Source of the DNA: Luscinia megarhynchos
Lineage: Eukaryota; Chordata; Aves; Passeriformes; Turdidae
DNA length: 64,000 bases
Reading direction: 5' to 3'
Assembly: GCA_034336665.1 (NCBI GenBank)
Contig: CM067592.1
Coordinates: forward strand, 36,645,889-36,709,888
The notes beneath the pieces are model-generated. The model did not search any database and was not told the DNA's origin. It saw nothing but the letters and a program-made list of their open reading frames with translations. The translations under genes were made by a program, and so were the position numbers. Position 1 is the stretch's first letter; every line of letters starts with the position of its first letter. Shown piece by piece: positions 1-11,555 of the stretch.

Positions 1-3000
1 CAAGAGGGTAGTAATTTAAAAATTCCTATGTAACCCTGAAGTTCTTTGTAGCAATGAAGGTGGAGACGGGGGAAGAAATATGGAAAGTATTGCTTTGGCA
101 CAGATTATCCCTTTGCTGTTCAAGTGGAACTAAAGATGCACTGATATGGTTACCTCTGCACAAAATGGTCACAGAATATGCAAGCCATTAGCTACAGCAG
201 ATTCATAAAAACAGCTTGTTCATACATTTCAGAGCAGGTGTACTGTGTTATGATTTTAAGAGGAGAAAATTGTATATGTTAATCCAGATCTCACCAAAAT
301 CCAAGACAAGTTTCCCATTGAATTCAACATCAGGAGTAACTAACGAGTTTGTATAAATCCACTATGCACATGGATGTGAAAGTGCTCCCAAATGCCTGTA
401 GGGCTTGTATATGCTTTTAATACTTATCATGATTTTGTGGAAAACATCTTATTTTGTATAAATAAATGTAGTAGATTGCTTGCCTACTTCTGATTTGAGA
501 AATGTATTTTTTTATATCCTGGATATTCATGTTTCTATTACTTACAAATTGTTTCAGAGACTGATGTCTAAATTCCTATATCCACAAGCTGGCTCTTGGA
601 ATTCATACTTTTCCTTCTTTTAACTTTTTTTCTGTGGTTACTGAATAATTCCATTTGTAACACTCTGAAATATCCATAAATAATTACTAGTACAGACTGC
701 TCACCATCAGAATTGTATAATGTAGACATGGATGAAATCTTGAACGTTGACTGGAGTCTTTTTATTTTACACCATGTTTCTTTCTCCTCTCTCCCCCTGA
801 AATACTTGTCTTGGATCAAAGAAACTGGCAATAACACATAAGGATGTATAAGTTTTTGCAATGGCTTGCAGACCAACTTCGTGTCCTCCAGCAATAGGTA
901 CTTTTCACTTTGATCTAGAGAACTGTTTGACATCTTCAGATATGGAAATGTGTGGGCTTCTCATTCCTGTTCTTACTGATTCAGCATTTTGCTTTTCAGC
1001 ATTTACTTGTGAACAATGTGTTTGTTACATGCTGTAGCATTCCAATTGTTAGACCCTACTGCTAACTGCATAGTACAGAAGAGAGATGTGTGCTTGCTCC
1101 AGAAAACAAGGGTACCTCGATGCTGATTTTTGTTATTTGTGAGGGATGACAACAATTCTTGAAAAGCATATTGGAAAATCTTCACATTGATGGTGCAGGA
1201 CTGTAAAAATATATTAATTGGATGACTCTGAATTTTCTGCTTTTGCTTAAAATTTTTGAAGACTAGAAGCTTTGATAAAAATTGAAGTTCAGTAGCAACT
1301 GATTATCATGCAAACAAATCATCTTTGGGAAAAAAAATCTTAAAATCTAAACAGAATATAAAAAATAATCACAGGCTGGATATGAAAATAAAAGCATGAC
1401 CACAGAAGAGACAAAGAAGCATGTTCCCAAAAAGTCCACAATAATGACAAGTACATTTCCTTTGAACTTATACATAATATGCATATTTTAAAATGTTTGT
1501 AATAGACTGCAGATGTCAACTGCTCCATGAAAAAAAATCTCAAATATTCTGCATTATGTCCTGATTCATAGAATTGTCAAAAAATAGTTTAAAAAAGTAT
1601 TTTGTCAGAAACACTGTGTTATGGTACATGTATAAAACAGATCACGAAGAAGAAAGTGAACTTAACGAAGCTGTAACATTGTGTATATCTCTGCTTCTGG
1701 AGTTTAAGTCCAGAACCTAATATCAGCCAAATGCCATTCTATCTCTTAGTAGGAAGTTGTGAAAATGAGGAGGAACAGTGAAAAAACTCAATGCTTAAAA
1801 AGCTAAAAGCTGGTCACAAAACTCCTCTGCTTTCCCTCCATCCTGGAACTGGTTTGGCAATTTGGATTTCTGCGATCATTTGCCAGGTGTCAGGAACAGA
1901 CACAAAGCACAGAACAGAGAACAAGAAAGAAAAACAGCAGAGCTGAGTCCACCTTTGTAGCCAGAAGTACTCTGGTATTTGGAAAATCCAATATGAAACT
2001 TGCAACATGGACGTGAGGAAAGAGGTGATTTGCCTTTTGAAAGGTATGGACTAGAAACTTTCTGCCACCCAGTGTCAGTGCCATGAAGCAGCCCTTGGAA
2101 TTCAGTCTGTGTGGGCCTGCCACCCTGTCTCTAGGCAGACAGGGTCTGGACCCCTGGGTTCTTGTGTGAGGAGCTTGGGGTGCACAGCTGCCAGCTAAGG
2201 CATGCACAGGCTGAGGCACAGCCCACTGAAAGGGAGCATTAAACGTGACGGTGAAGACCCTGCTTAAACTGTGTGGTTAATCTTCCCTTGCTGTACCTCT
2301 CTTAAAGAAAAATGCCAGACACTGCTTACAAATGTTGCTATTCAAACGCTGTTCAAGCCCAGAAGCATGCAGAATTGCACTAAGTACATACATTTTCCTC
2401 ACCATGTTGAAGCAGGACATCTCTTAGGCATTAAAAGTGGCAGTAACATGCAGGGTAGCACAAACTGCTCACTGTCTGGCAGATCATTTCACAGACAAAA
2501 ACCTGTATTGGTCATGAGAAAAAGTAATTTCAAAGTATTCTTTTATTTTAAAATTTAAGTACTCTTTTGAGGGTTATTTTGGGATGAAGACAGAGGTGCA
2601 CACTCTGCCACATCAGACAACTACAGAATTCTTCATAAGAAGAAACTGCAAAATCTTAGCATCATAAAAATTTGTGTCATGAACAGCCAGGCAGACAGTG
2701 TTAAGCACAACAGTGGTATAAGTGAAAATTTTTTTCTACTGGTGAAGATGCTTATTTAAATAAACAATGGTAATAATAATTGCAATTACAAAAAAAACCC
2801 CGAACAAAAAAAACCAAAAAAACCCCAAACAACAAAACCTTCAGCAAAACAAATAGAAGCAACATACAACACATAGAAATGAAGTGAAAAAAAAAAAATA
2901 GTAAGTTTCTTTTGCATTAAAAAAATCAGTCCCTGAATCCTTTTTATTTTGTAGCTCCTATTCATTTTTTTCCATCACCTGATGTCCACTTGACTTGCAT

Positions 3001-6000
3001 ATTGAGGTACTTAAATTTTTCCTAAACAAATTCTTCTTTCTGAGCCATCCAAAAAGAACTATAAAACTTGGTCAAACAGGGATATCAACCTGGTTAAACA
3101 AAAAGCGGCTTTTTACAGATTCTGTAAGAAGTCCCAACAGAAAGACTTTCCAGGCTCTGCTGAAGGATTTTCTTTCTCTCTCTCTAGCATAATGAATATG
3201 TAATTCTCTTACATTTTCTTAAAATTTTTACTTCACCTTCTATTGTTCAAAATCTTCACCTAACAGCAAAAGGAACCTTTAGAGGTGCAAAGACTGTATC
3301 TAAGAGAAAACCCCAAACGTGTCATGGACATAGTACACTACAGAATGTAAGTGCCATGATATAGCACTGAAGTGGAATGGTGAAGAAGGCCTTTTAACTC
3401 TCATCCTGGACACCTAGCCAGTTTCAAAAACCTTTTACATCAGCAGTTATTTTGATCAAAATCATTATTCTGCATTGAAAAATATAATAATGATTTTTGG
3501 TATGTGAAAGTCTTTAAAATACATTCATCTTGTCTGCTAGAATTTTTATCCTGAGAATAGTGTGTCATGAATTTTCACAGAAGGCTATGCATTAACAGCA
3601 CACATTCCCAGTATGCATCAATATCTTATAGACATAGTTAACTAATTTTTTGCCATATATTCCTATGCCACTTCAATGCTGTTAATATCTGGAAATGTTG
3701 AATATTTTGAAATACTGAGTCAGGTAACAAGAGCATTGTGTCTACTTTGTAATCCCAGCACACAAACCTGTTCTCTCCCCCAGTGCTTTATTATTACTTT
3801 AAAAAAATCATTCAAGATAGGAATATTTCATAGTTACCAACAGGCTGTATTTATTATTATAATTGAGGACTCTACATACATTGTTGCACAGAATTATCAT
3901 GGATCAATCAACAAAACTATACAGTTTGTATGCAACTGTAAATAGCACTTTAGCAGAAGTTTAACACATTGTGCATTAGTTGTCTTAGTAAGGTGACAAC
4001 TTAAGATGATTACTTCATGGGAGTACAAAAGTGCAAACTTTCATTCAAGGCATACACAAACACACAAAAAGGATTGCTATACATGCCACAGGTCTGTAAC
4101 AAACTTCAAACCAGCTCCTTCCACCCTAAAGTTAAATGAGTAAGTACTAGCACTCTTAGCAACCAACAGTGTTACCACATTCGAAGTCTTATCTCTAGCA
4201 AGAAGCAGAGAAATTAAATCTGAAGAAATGCCCTTAGCTTGGAGTTTTAGTTTTAGATATTGCAAATATGTTATATGAACTCCACGTTTCTGTTTGGCAA
4301 GAGTGAAAGAGTTACACCACTATAGAAGCACTTCACCAGTGTATTACCACTAATTCCTGAATCACTATTTAAGGTAACGGTGTGCAACAGTTGACTGTTG
4401 AAGGAAATGGTGTCTTTACATCAAAAGGTGATATACAACCAAAATTCAAGTATTTACTATTAGACCGTAAGTAACGCTGACCTTCTGTTCCTGTGCACTA
4501 CATAAAGCAGACGAAGCATAGTTTTTTATTTTTTCATTTTTATTCTTCCCTTTGCCCTGGGAAAAGGTGCAGAGGGAAGAACCAAAATGTAGGTGCAATT
4601 CTGTATCTACAGCAGTTGGTGACAAGCATGTGGGTACAACTGTCCACATCAAGATGACCTCTGGATTTTGAACATGCAGTATTAATGCCCTCAGATCACT
4701 CCCATCTCAACATCTGCAAGACCCATGTTATCCTCTATTTTTCATTTGTGACATTTTCACCAGCTGTTTCCCCTGCTTATTGCTCAAGCAGACATGTGAC
4801 CTTCTTTTCTGCACAAGTGAGCACCTGAGCTGCGCAATGTCATCTCTGGACAATCAGGAGATAAAAGGGTGGAACAGTTCCTCTCTCATACCAGGTTTTG
4901 GGAGGGTCTGGAGGGACATTTACACTTCTGTCTCACCACCAGTGAAGAACTGCTGAAGACTGTATAAGGTTGAAAGACACTCATTTACAAAAGCAAAATT
5001 CTGATAAAGTAAATTCCAAGGAAAAAATGGCCTCTTACGGCATTTTAATTACTGCCTAGGTTAATTTAAAAGTAATACAAAATGCAAAGGGTTTTTTCAA
5101 ATTTAAAATGCTTTTTCTCCTGTTATCAAGTTAAATCCAAGACAGGAGTTAAACAGAGGGGACCATAAACTTTGGTGAAAAAATTCTCCTATGTAGGGAG
5201 TTATGAAAAAGAGTTCAAAGTCTAAGAAAATTAGTAGCATGCACGATTAGAAAAAAAAAAGTAATGAGAAATTTGTCTCTCAATAAAAGTTTTCACAGAC
5301 TTTGGTGCAAACACAGCACATTCTGTGAATATGGGAAATGAAAATGTGGAAGCAGTTTTACCACCCTTGCAAATTAATGGAGGCAAGATAAAAAACTGAA
5401 ATGTGAAAAACAAGGCATGTGTATAACTTTTTAGCCCTCCAGTGCCCAGACACTTCACACTTTGAAAAGGACTGGGTACAGTAAGGACTGTGCCTTCAAC
5501 AAAGAAAGGAAAAGAATTAAAATCAGGCTATCCCTCTTCAAAGCAGTTCTACAAGAGGCACTACCATAGCCTACCACTATATTATTACATAATTAATATA
5601 AACTTAATATATTAATTCACTTTTATTTCCCTGAATTTAAGGGAAAATAAACCACCAGAAAATGCATTTGTAAAAGAAAAAAGCACTGGAAAACTATAAA
5701 GTAAGCAAGGACTCTGAGTTTGTATGTATAAATCTTCATAAATACTGACACAGAAATTGTTGCAATTTTTTTTCGTTGGTTTTTTGTTTTCCCCAAATCA
5801 AAGCAGAACACAATGTATTCTTTCAAATGATTTTGAATGGGGAAGTATGATTAGGATTGACAAAGAAAATGACAGAGGAAAAGAAGAGTGAAATTTTATT
5901 TCCTTGGCAAGTGGAAGTACAGAGATTATACTGCAGTACTTACTGTTTTTACCTTTTAAATCCCAGCTTATCACAAATTACATCATAACTACATCAGGGT

Positions 6001-6030
6001 GGAATTTAACACACAGCTTATATTTTCAAA
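1..6030. other. Flanking DNA beyond ISCA1, no recognised gene
   Basis: AT-rich unique-looking sequence. In mammals GOLM1 lies on this side, but I recognise none of its exons here. An A-rich patch of AAAACCCC/AAACAAA type at about 2787-2850 looks like low-complexity or a retroposon tail. A moderately GC-rich stretch at about 2030-2230 resembles nothing I know. Part of the low end may be ISCA1 3' UTR. Confidence 0.6.
568..933 (-). other. Unassigned open frame, 121 codons
   Basis: ATG-initiated minus-strand frame in AT-rich DNA with no stop for 121 codons. The product is mixed in composition with a Lys/Arg-rich C-terminal third. I recognise no domain. A possible splice donor (GATG followed by GTGAGC) lies inside it, so it could be an exon of a longer transcript. 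Chance is equally possible at this length. No promoter or neighbouring exon was found. Confidence 0.12.
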
Positions 6031-6038
6031 TATTTAAG

Positions 6039-6044
6039 TTTATT
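6039..6044 (-). terminator. Candidate ISCA1 polyadenylation signal (AATAAA on minus strand)
   Basis: First AATAAA downstream of the ISCA1 stop, about 120 nt into the 3' UTR. Further copies on the same strand occur near 5894 and 5622. I cannot tell which is used, so the 3' end of the gene is undetermined. Confidence 0.3.
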
Positions 6045-6164
6045 TTTCTTAATAGTATCCCCACTTTACGCAGCCTACAAACCTGAAGAAAATGCATATG
6101 CTTCTGAAAGTCATAATAGTGAGTGTTTTGGGCTGCTCAAAGTCAAAGAAGTAGACCTGAGATT

Positions 6165-9100
6165 TCAGATGTTAAAGCTTTCTCCACAGCCACACGTTCC
6201 TTTGATGTTTGGATTATTGAAGACAAACTCACTGGACAGTTTGTCTTCTACATAGTCCATTTCAGTTCCTAGAAGCGTCAGCTGTGCCTTCTTTTCAATA
6301 AACACTCTAACCCCTTGGAAAGAACAGAAAACCAGAAATTACATACAACCTTGAAATTTTCTTTTGACCAGCAATAAGAAAAGAGGAAGCTAAGTATAAA
6401 GACTACCAGTTGGCCTAATGTGGGGCACTTTCATCACTGTTTTCATTCTACCTATAGAAGTCTGGCAGAAATCTGGAACTGTTACTTATGCGTGCACATG
6501 AGCGTCTTTTTTTTTGACAGGGGACAAAAAAAAAGATGCAGAGAGAAATAAGCTGTAGAACATGGCAAGGAACCTCAGCTTGAGTACACAACTGCCATGT
6601 ATTACAGACAGTAACCCATTTCATACCCTTCTTAAAGTCTGTGAATCTGACAAGAGGCACAAAACTTTGACAACACGGATTTCTTCTCTCAAAATGACCA
6701 GTTTTCACCCCCCCACCACAGAAGCTTGTGCTGCTGCACCAGAAACTTACCATCTTGAACTACTTCTTCATCAGAATCTCCTTTTGATTTCGTATATTCT
6801 AACGTGTAAGAAAGTCCATTGCATCCCCTTGTACGAACACCTACTTTCACACCTACCTAAAGAAAAAGAAACAACAAAAAACACCACCACATGCATAACT
6901 TCCTTTTTAAAACCTATTCAGAACATCAAGTTAAAATGTATGCAGAACAATGAAATGCTGAAATTTATTTTTTTCCACTGCCTAAATGCAAAAGTGAGTT
7001 ACTGTAACAGATAAGAGGTAACTTTTTCTTTTATAAATTTGACTGCCAAGGTAAAAACCAACCTGATGCTTGCTGGAGTGGATCATGACCTACAGTATGC
7101 TACATTTTTGAAATAATTAACCACTGGCACTCCTGTAGGAGCCAGGTCTCAAAAAGACAGTCAAATTTCAAAAACAGATATTTTTGTGACTTCAAATTCA
7201 GTTTACTAAGATGCTAATTCAGATTATAGACAAGATTATAGACAGTAACATAATTATGAAGCTCTGAAGCCAAAACAAGGGCAGTTACTAGATTATCACA
7301 GAACTTTTATAATGACACCATCAGAAAACTTACTTTAAACCAAAGTTCTGAAAAACATTCTTTGATTTTTCATTACCTCTATTGCCAGCCTCACCTAAGA
7401 AGCAAACCCCTCCCTAAATCAAGTATATGTATATGTGTACTATTTTAAGTGGCCTTAAAAGCCAACTTAGTCAACTTTTGTAACATTCACAGTATTCAAC
7501 AAGTCTGACAAAAAGAGCATCCATGTAAGGAAAAAATTGAGAAGTTTTAACAAAGCAAAAAACTATCTGTGCCTAAGAATCTTTAAGAAGTATTGTATCA
7601 CCTTCTATACACGGTGTTTCGTAACTGAAGAGGTAAATTTTATTGTCTCTATCCATATGATGTGATAAAAATGTATCAAAATGTAACACTTCTCATCAAA
7701 TAGGCTCTCAAAACAAACTGGATCTGATGCTTTCAGACTAAACACTTCTCTCTACAGGAACTGCTACAAATAATGGCTTGGAAAATGCAAACACCATTTA
7801 CAGCCAGGAAATGACTGATCATATAAATTGTAGGCCCAGGGCTTCCTTAGGGTGATTTAAAACATTAGGACAAATCAGTCTAGTTAGTTGCAGACAGGCA
7901 GGAAGCAAAATAAACAATGGCCTTGGTTAATAAAAGAAATGTTCTTCTTGAAATAATACTTACTGTAAGAAAAAGCTAATGCTTGTTTTTACAATGGTTA
8001 TAAAAGAAGCTTCTGTGTGTCTTTCCCTCAAGACAAAAAGATGACAAACTCATTATTTGGTGAAACATTGGTTTCTTAAAAAAACACATTGTCTGGCAAG
8101 TTTCCTAAGAATTATATGTTCTCCAATGCACATGAATGCATTGAATGCAATGCAATGAATATAACTTTATTATTGCATACTTCACAATGAGAATTCCTAC
8201 AAGAACTTAAATAACAACAGCTGAAGAGCTGTCTCCCTATCAGAAGTTACTACTATGCCATACTAAAGGGTCTCATTAAAATGTAGCTCAAACATATTTG
8301 AAGTCTGCTTTATTAATCTCAACAGTAACTGTAGAGTGAAATGTCATTACAGTCAAGTGTTCTAGCATTTCATTTCATAACACAACAAAGCTGGATGTAC
8401 AATTAAGCTTATGCATTCCCCACCAAATTAAAAAAAAAAAAGTCAACATCTCTAAAAAACACTTCTAAACAGTGTTCAGTTCAAACTTCTAAGTTAGCCA
8501 GAAATGCTTTGCAATCATGAGCTGTGCTAATACCTTGGCACACCCTACAGACTGACCCCATCAACACTTACATGGTCAGGTTTATCTTTCAGAAGCTCTT
8601 TTATCTTCTGGACAGCAGAAGGGGTCTGAAAGACAAAAGCATACATATAAATTTGATTTTTTTTGTTTGTTTATTTGCAGCAAGTGCTTGCATGTATTAA
8701 AGTTGGTGCCTGTAAGATACACACTGCTGTAAAACAGATGTCTGCTTAACCTAATTGACACAGAGCACACCACCTCCTGTCTCCTCATCAGCACTGCCAG
8801 CAAAGAATTCAATTCTTAATCCTTAACAGTGGGGGTTTTGGCTGTTAGAATATCAGAATGGCTTGGGGTGGAAGAGAACCTCTAAGATAATCCAGTTCCA
8901 ACAGTCCTGCCATAGGCAGGGACAGTAGGCCAGGTTGGTCAAGGCCTTATCCAAACCGGCCTTGAACACATCCAGAACTTCCCTGGGTAACCCATTCCAG
9001 TGTCACACCCCCCTCACAGTAAAAACTTTCTTCCTAAATCTCCTCCTTCTCTTATCACTACAGCTCCTGATGAAGAGTCCCTCTGCAGCTTCCCTGTAGG

Positions 9101-10751
9101 CCCCCTGCAGATACAGGACGGCTGCTAAGAATCTCCAAACAAGCTTCTCTTCTTCAAGCTGGACAGCCCAAACCTTCTCAACCTCTCGTTATAAGGGAGG
9201 TGGCTGCAGTCCTCTTACCAACTTTGTGGCCTCCTGTGGACTTGCTCCACGTCATTCTTATGTTGGAGGCACCAGAGCTGGATGCAGGGCTCCAGCTGGG
9301 GTCTCAGCAGAGCAGAGCAGAGCAGAGCAGAGGGGCAGAATCCCCTTCCTCCCCTGCTGCCCACGCTGCTTTGGATGCAGCCCAGGAGACAACTGGTTTC
9401 CTGTGCTGGGAGTGCCCATGGCTGGGTCATGCCCTCTCATTAGCCATCAGACCCAAGTCCTTCTTGATCTTACCCACTCTCAACCCATTCTCCACCTAAC
9501 CTGCTGGTGTGCCTAGGACCGCCCCGACTCATGTGTAGGATCTTTCATTTCACTTTGCTGAACTTCATGAAGTTTGTATCAGCCCATCTCTCAAGCCTGT
9601 CAAGACCCATGTTGTTTCTTTGAGATTTTCTCCCCCAAAATCACTACCATAACTCAAGTAGCTCCGTTCTTGTAAAAATTTCCTCACATATCCATTACAG
9701 ACAAAAACCAGTTAGATACAGAGGGCATATGGTCTACTTCTCTCTCCCCATTAACCTTAAGGGAACTTGTGATTTAGCAGCAGATAAAATACACCATTCA
9801 AGCAGATCTGGTTGATGCAGGAATGCAAGAACACAACACAAATATAAGAATTTCCATTATAGCCCCATAAGTTTCTGAGACACTGAGAAAAGCATTAGTA
9901 CTGCAAAGTTCTTATTATGAGCCGACTTGAACACGCAAAGCAAGCGGACTTGCAGTAGAAAGTCCTTTCCAATACCGCTACCACTCTTGTTGTTAGAGAC
10001 CCACAACTGAGCAGCGATTACCTGCTCTGACAAACGACTGAACTGTGCACACTGATCTGCCCCTGCTCCTGCGGGCCACTGACTGTACTTTTCTCTGCAG
10101 TGATCTCTCTCAGAATCAGAGGTTGGAAAAAGCCTCTGAGATCATCGAGTCCAACCCACGACCAAACATCATGTTTTCAAGTTTGGCTACTCCAGCACGG
10201 CCGCTATTATTAAGAATGGATGCACTTTAATATTAACAACAGGACGCAAAGCCTTCTTCGAAAGAACCTACGCGACAGCCTCGGTAGGTAACGCATTACC
10301 TCTTCACAAAATATTTTAATCGCACACTTTTTGGGGTGCCTGCTTGCCAAGGCGGCGCTCGCAGGGGCCGCTCCGGCGCTGCCCGGAACTCCGCGGCTCC
10401 GCAGACGGAGCGCGGGGCCCCTTCGGAGCACGAAGGAGCCGCGGCCTCTCACCGCGGCAGGGGAAGAGGAGCCCCCCGCAGCCCGTCCGCCGCAGCCGCC
10501 CCGCCGGGGTCACCGCGGCCGGCCGATGGCGGGCACAGCCCGGCGGGGCGGCCCGGCCCGTCCCTGTGCCCGCCGCGCCGTGCCAGGGGCCGCAGGGGCC
10601 CGTGGCGCAGCTCCCGCTCCCCAGCTGCCGCGGTGCCCGGGTCCCGCCCGCCCCCGCCCGCGGCACTGACCAGCGTGAGGGCGGCGCGGGTCGCCTGGAT
10701 CCTGCGCTTGCTGACGGCGCGCACCGTGGCGCGCACCACGGACGAGGCCAT
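6165..10751 (-). CDS. ISCA1: ISCA1, mitochondrial iron-sulfur cluster assembly 1 (4 coding exons)
   Basis: A-type Fe-S carrier/scaffold that, with ISCA2 and IBA57, supports [4Fe-4S] cluster formation in mitochondria. Coding exons, in reading order, are 10751-10671, 8625-8572, 6856-6751 and 6313-6165. They total 390 nt, that is 129 residues plus TGA, the same length as the human protein. All introns are GT-AG and phases agree. The start ATG at 10749-10751 has G at -3 and +4 and opens the conserved MASS..VRATVRAV basic leader, a likely mitochondrial targeting segment. The three cluster-binding cysteines are present: Cys57 in RGCNG, then Cys121 and Cys123 in the C-terminal TCGCGESFNI. No frameshift or missing motif was seen. 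The gene lies 4.4 kb downstream of TUT7 on the same strand but has its own CpG island. Confidence 0.97.
8845..9610 (-). mobile_element. CR1 LINE fragment in ISCA1 intron 1
   Basis: Plus-strand text reads as the reverse complement of a CR1 3' end: gaatggcttggggtggaaga, then the 'gacagtaggccaggttggtc' and 'ccctgggtaacccattccag' blocks, and finally C-terminal ORF2 remnants. A pure (CAGAG)n run sits at about 9305-9333 within it. The element is 5'-truncated. Confidence 0.92.
10105..10195 (-). mobile_element. Short CR1 3'-end fragment
   Basis: The string 'cagaggttggaaaaagcctc' followed by 'gatcatcgagtccaaccc' matches the 3' terminal portion of some CR1 subfamilies. It is about 90 bp long, next to the ISCA1 CpG island. 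Confidence 0.55.
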
Positions 10752-10965
10752 GGCGCGGCGCCCTCGGCCACGGGCAGCGCCGCCGCACGCCGTGACGCCA
10801 CCGCGCACGGGCCGCGGGCGGGGCCGGCCCGCTCAGCCCCCGCCCCGGCTGAGGGCGGGCGGAGTGCCGCAGGCAGCGGGGCTGCGCGCCCCGATAAGCG
10901 CAGAGACGGCCGGGACGCCCTGCCCTTCAGCTGCCCCCGCGGAGGCCGCGGCGACACAGCCGCGC
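10330..10965. promoter_or_regulatory. CpG island and probable promoter of ISCA1
   Basis: Very GC-rich, CpG-dense block with sharp edges against AT-rich DNA on both sides. It covers ISCA1 exon 1 (10671-10751), the first 340 bases of intron 1 and about 200 bases upstream. No TATA box is evident, as expected for a housekeeping promoter. A CACGTG E-box sits just upstream, near 10972. The long open frames crossing this block on both strands are GC-driven artefacts. The transcription start was not located. Confidence 0.85.
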
Positions 10966-11069
10966 AGGCGTCACGTGGAAAGGGGAGGGTGTTCTGAAAG
11001 CCCTAATGATTGATTGTCAGCGCCCTTGAGGGTTCAAGTTAACAGGTTACGGAGTTATAATGTTTGTTA

Positions 11070-11555
11070 ATGTGGAATGTTAGGGCTGAAAGATCATCTA
11101 GTCCCAACCCTTTGCCCTGGGTAGGGACACCTCCCACTAGACTAGGTTGGTCGAGGCCTTAGCCCGAACTTCCCTGGGTAACTCAATCCAAGGGCTCATC
11201 TCCCTCACAATTACAAATTTCTGCCATCTACATCTCCCCCTCGTCTAATCACTACAGCTCCTGAAGAAGAGTCTCCAGCTTCCCTGTAGGCCCTCTGCAG
11301 ATATGGGAAGGTTGCCATGAGGTCTCTAAACAACTTTCTCTTCTTCAAGCTGAACAGGTCCAGCCTTCTGATCCTGTCTTCATAAGGGAGGTGGCTGGAG
11401 TCCTCTTATCAACTTAGTGCAGAGGAGGCCCACACACTCAAACAGCTCCACATCCTTCCTAAGCTGGAGGCCCCAGAGCTGGGTGCAGTGTTCCAGCTGG
11501 TGTCTCACAAGAGGCAAGCAGAGGGGCAGAATCCCCTCCCTGCTGTTTCAGATAC
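11070..11555 (-). mobile_element. CR1 LINE fragment upstream of ISCA1
   Basis: Recognisable CR1 3' end in reverse orientation (gaaagatcatctagtcccaa, 'ctccatctacatctcccc'-type middle, 'ccccagagctgggtgcag'), ending in the 'gaggggcagaatcccctccc' block. Confidence 0.9.

Noticed and set aside
9200..9516. Overlapping open frames of 60-99 codons in both directions
   Set aside because: They lie in a CR1 fragment and its (CAGAG)n run.
10316..11013. Several open frames of 100-225 codons on both strands
   Set aside because: They overlap each other in a CpG island, are rich in Arg/Ala/Pro/Gly, and the only conserved coding part is ISCA1 exon 1. The apparent in-frame start upstream of ISCA1 at 10806-10808 is GTG, not ATG.
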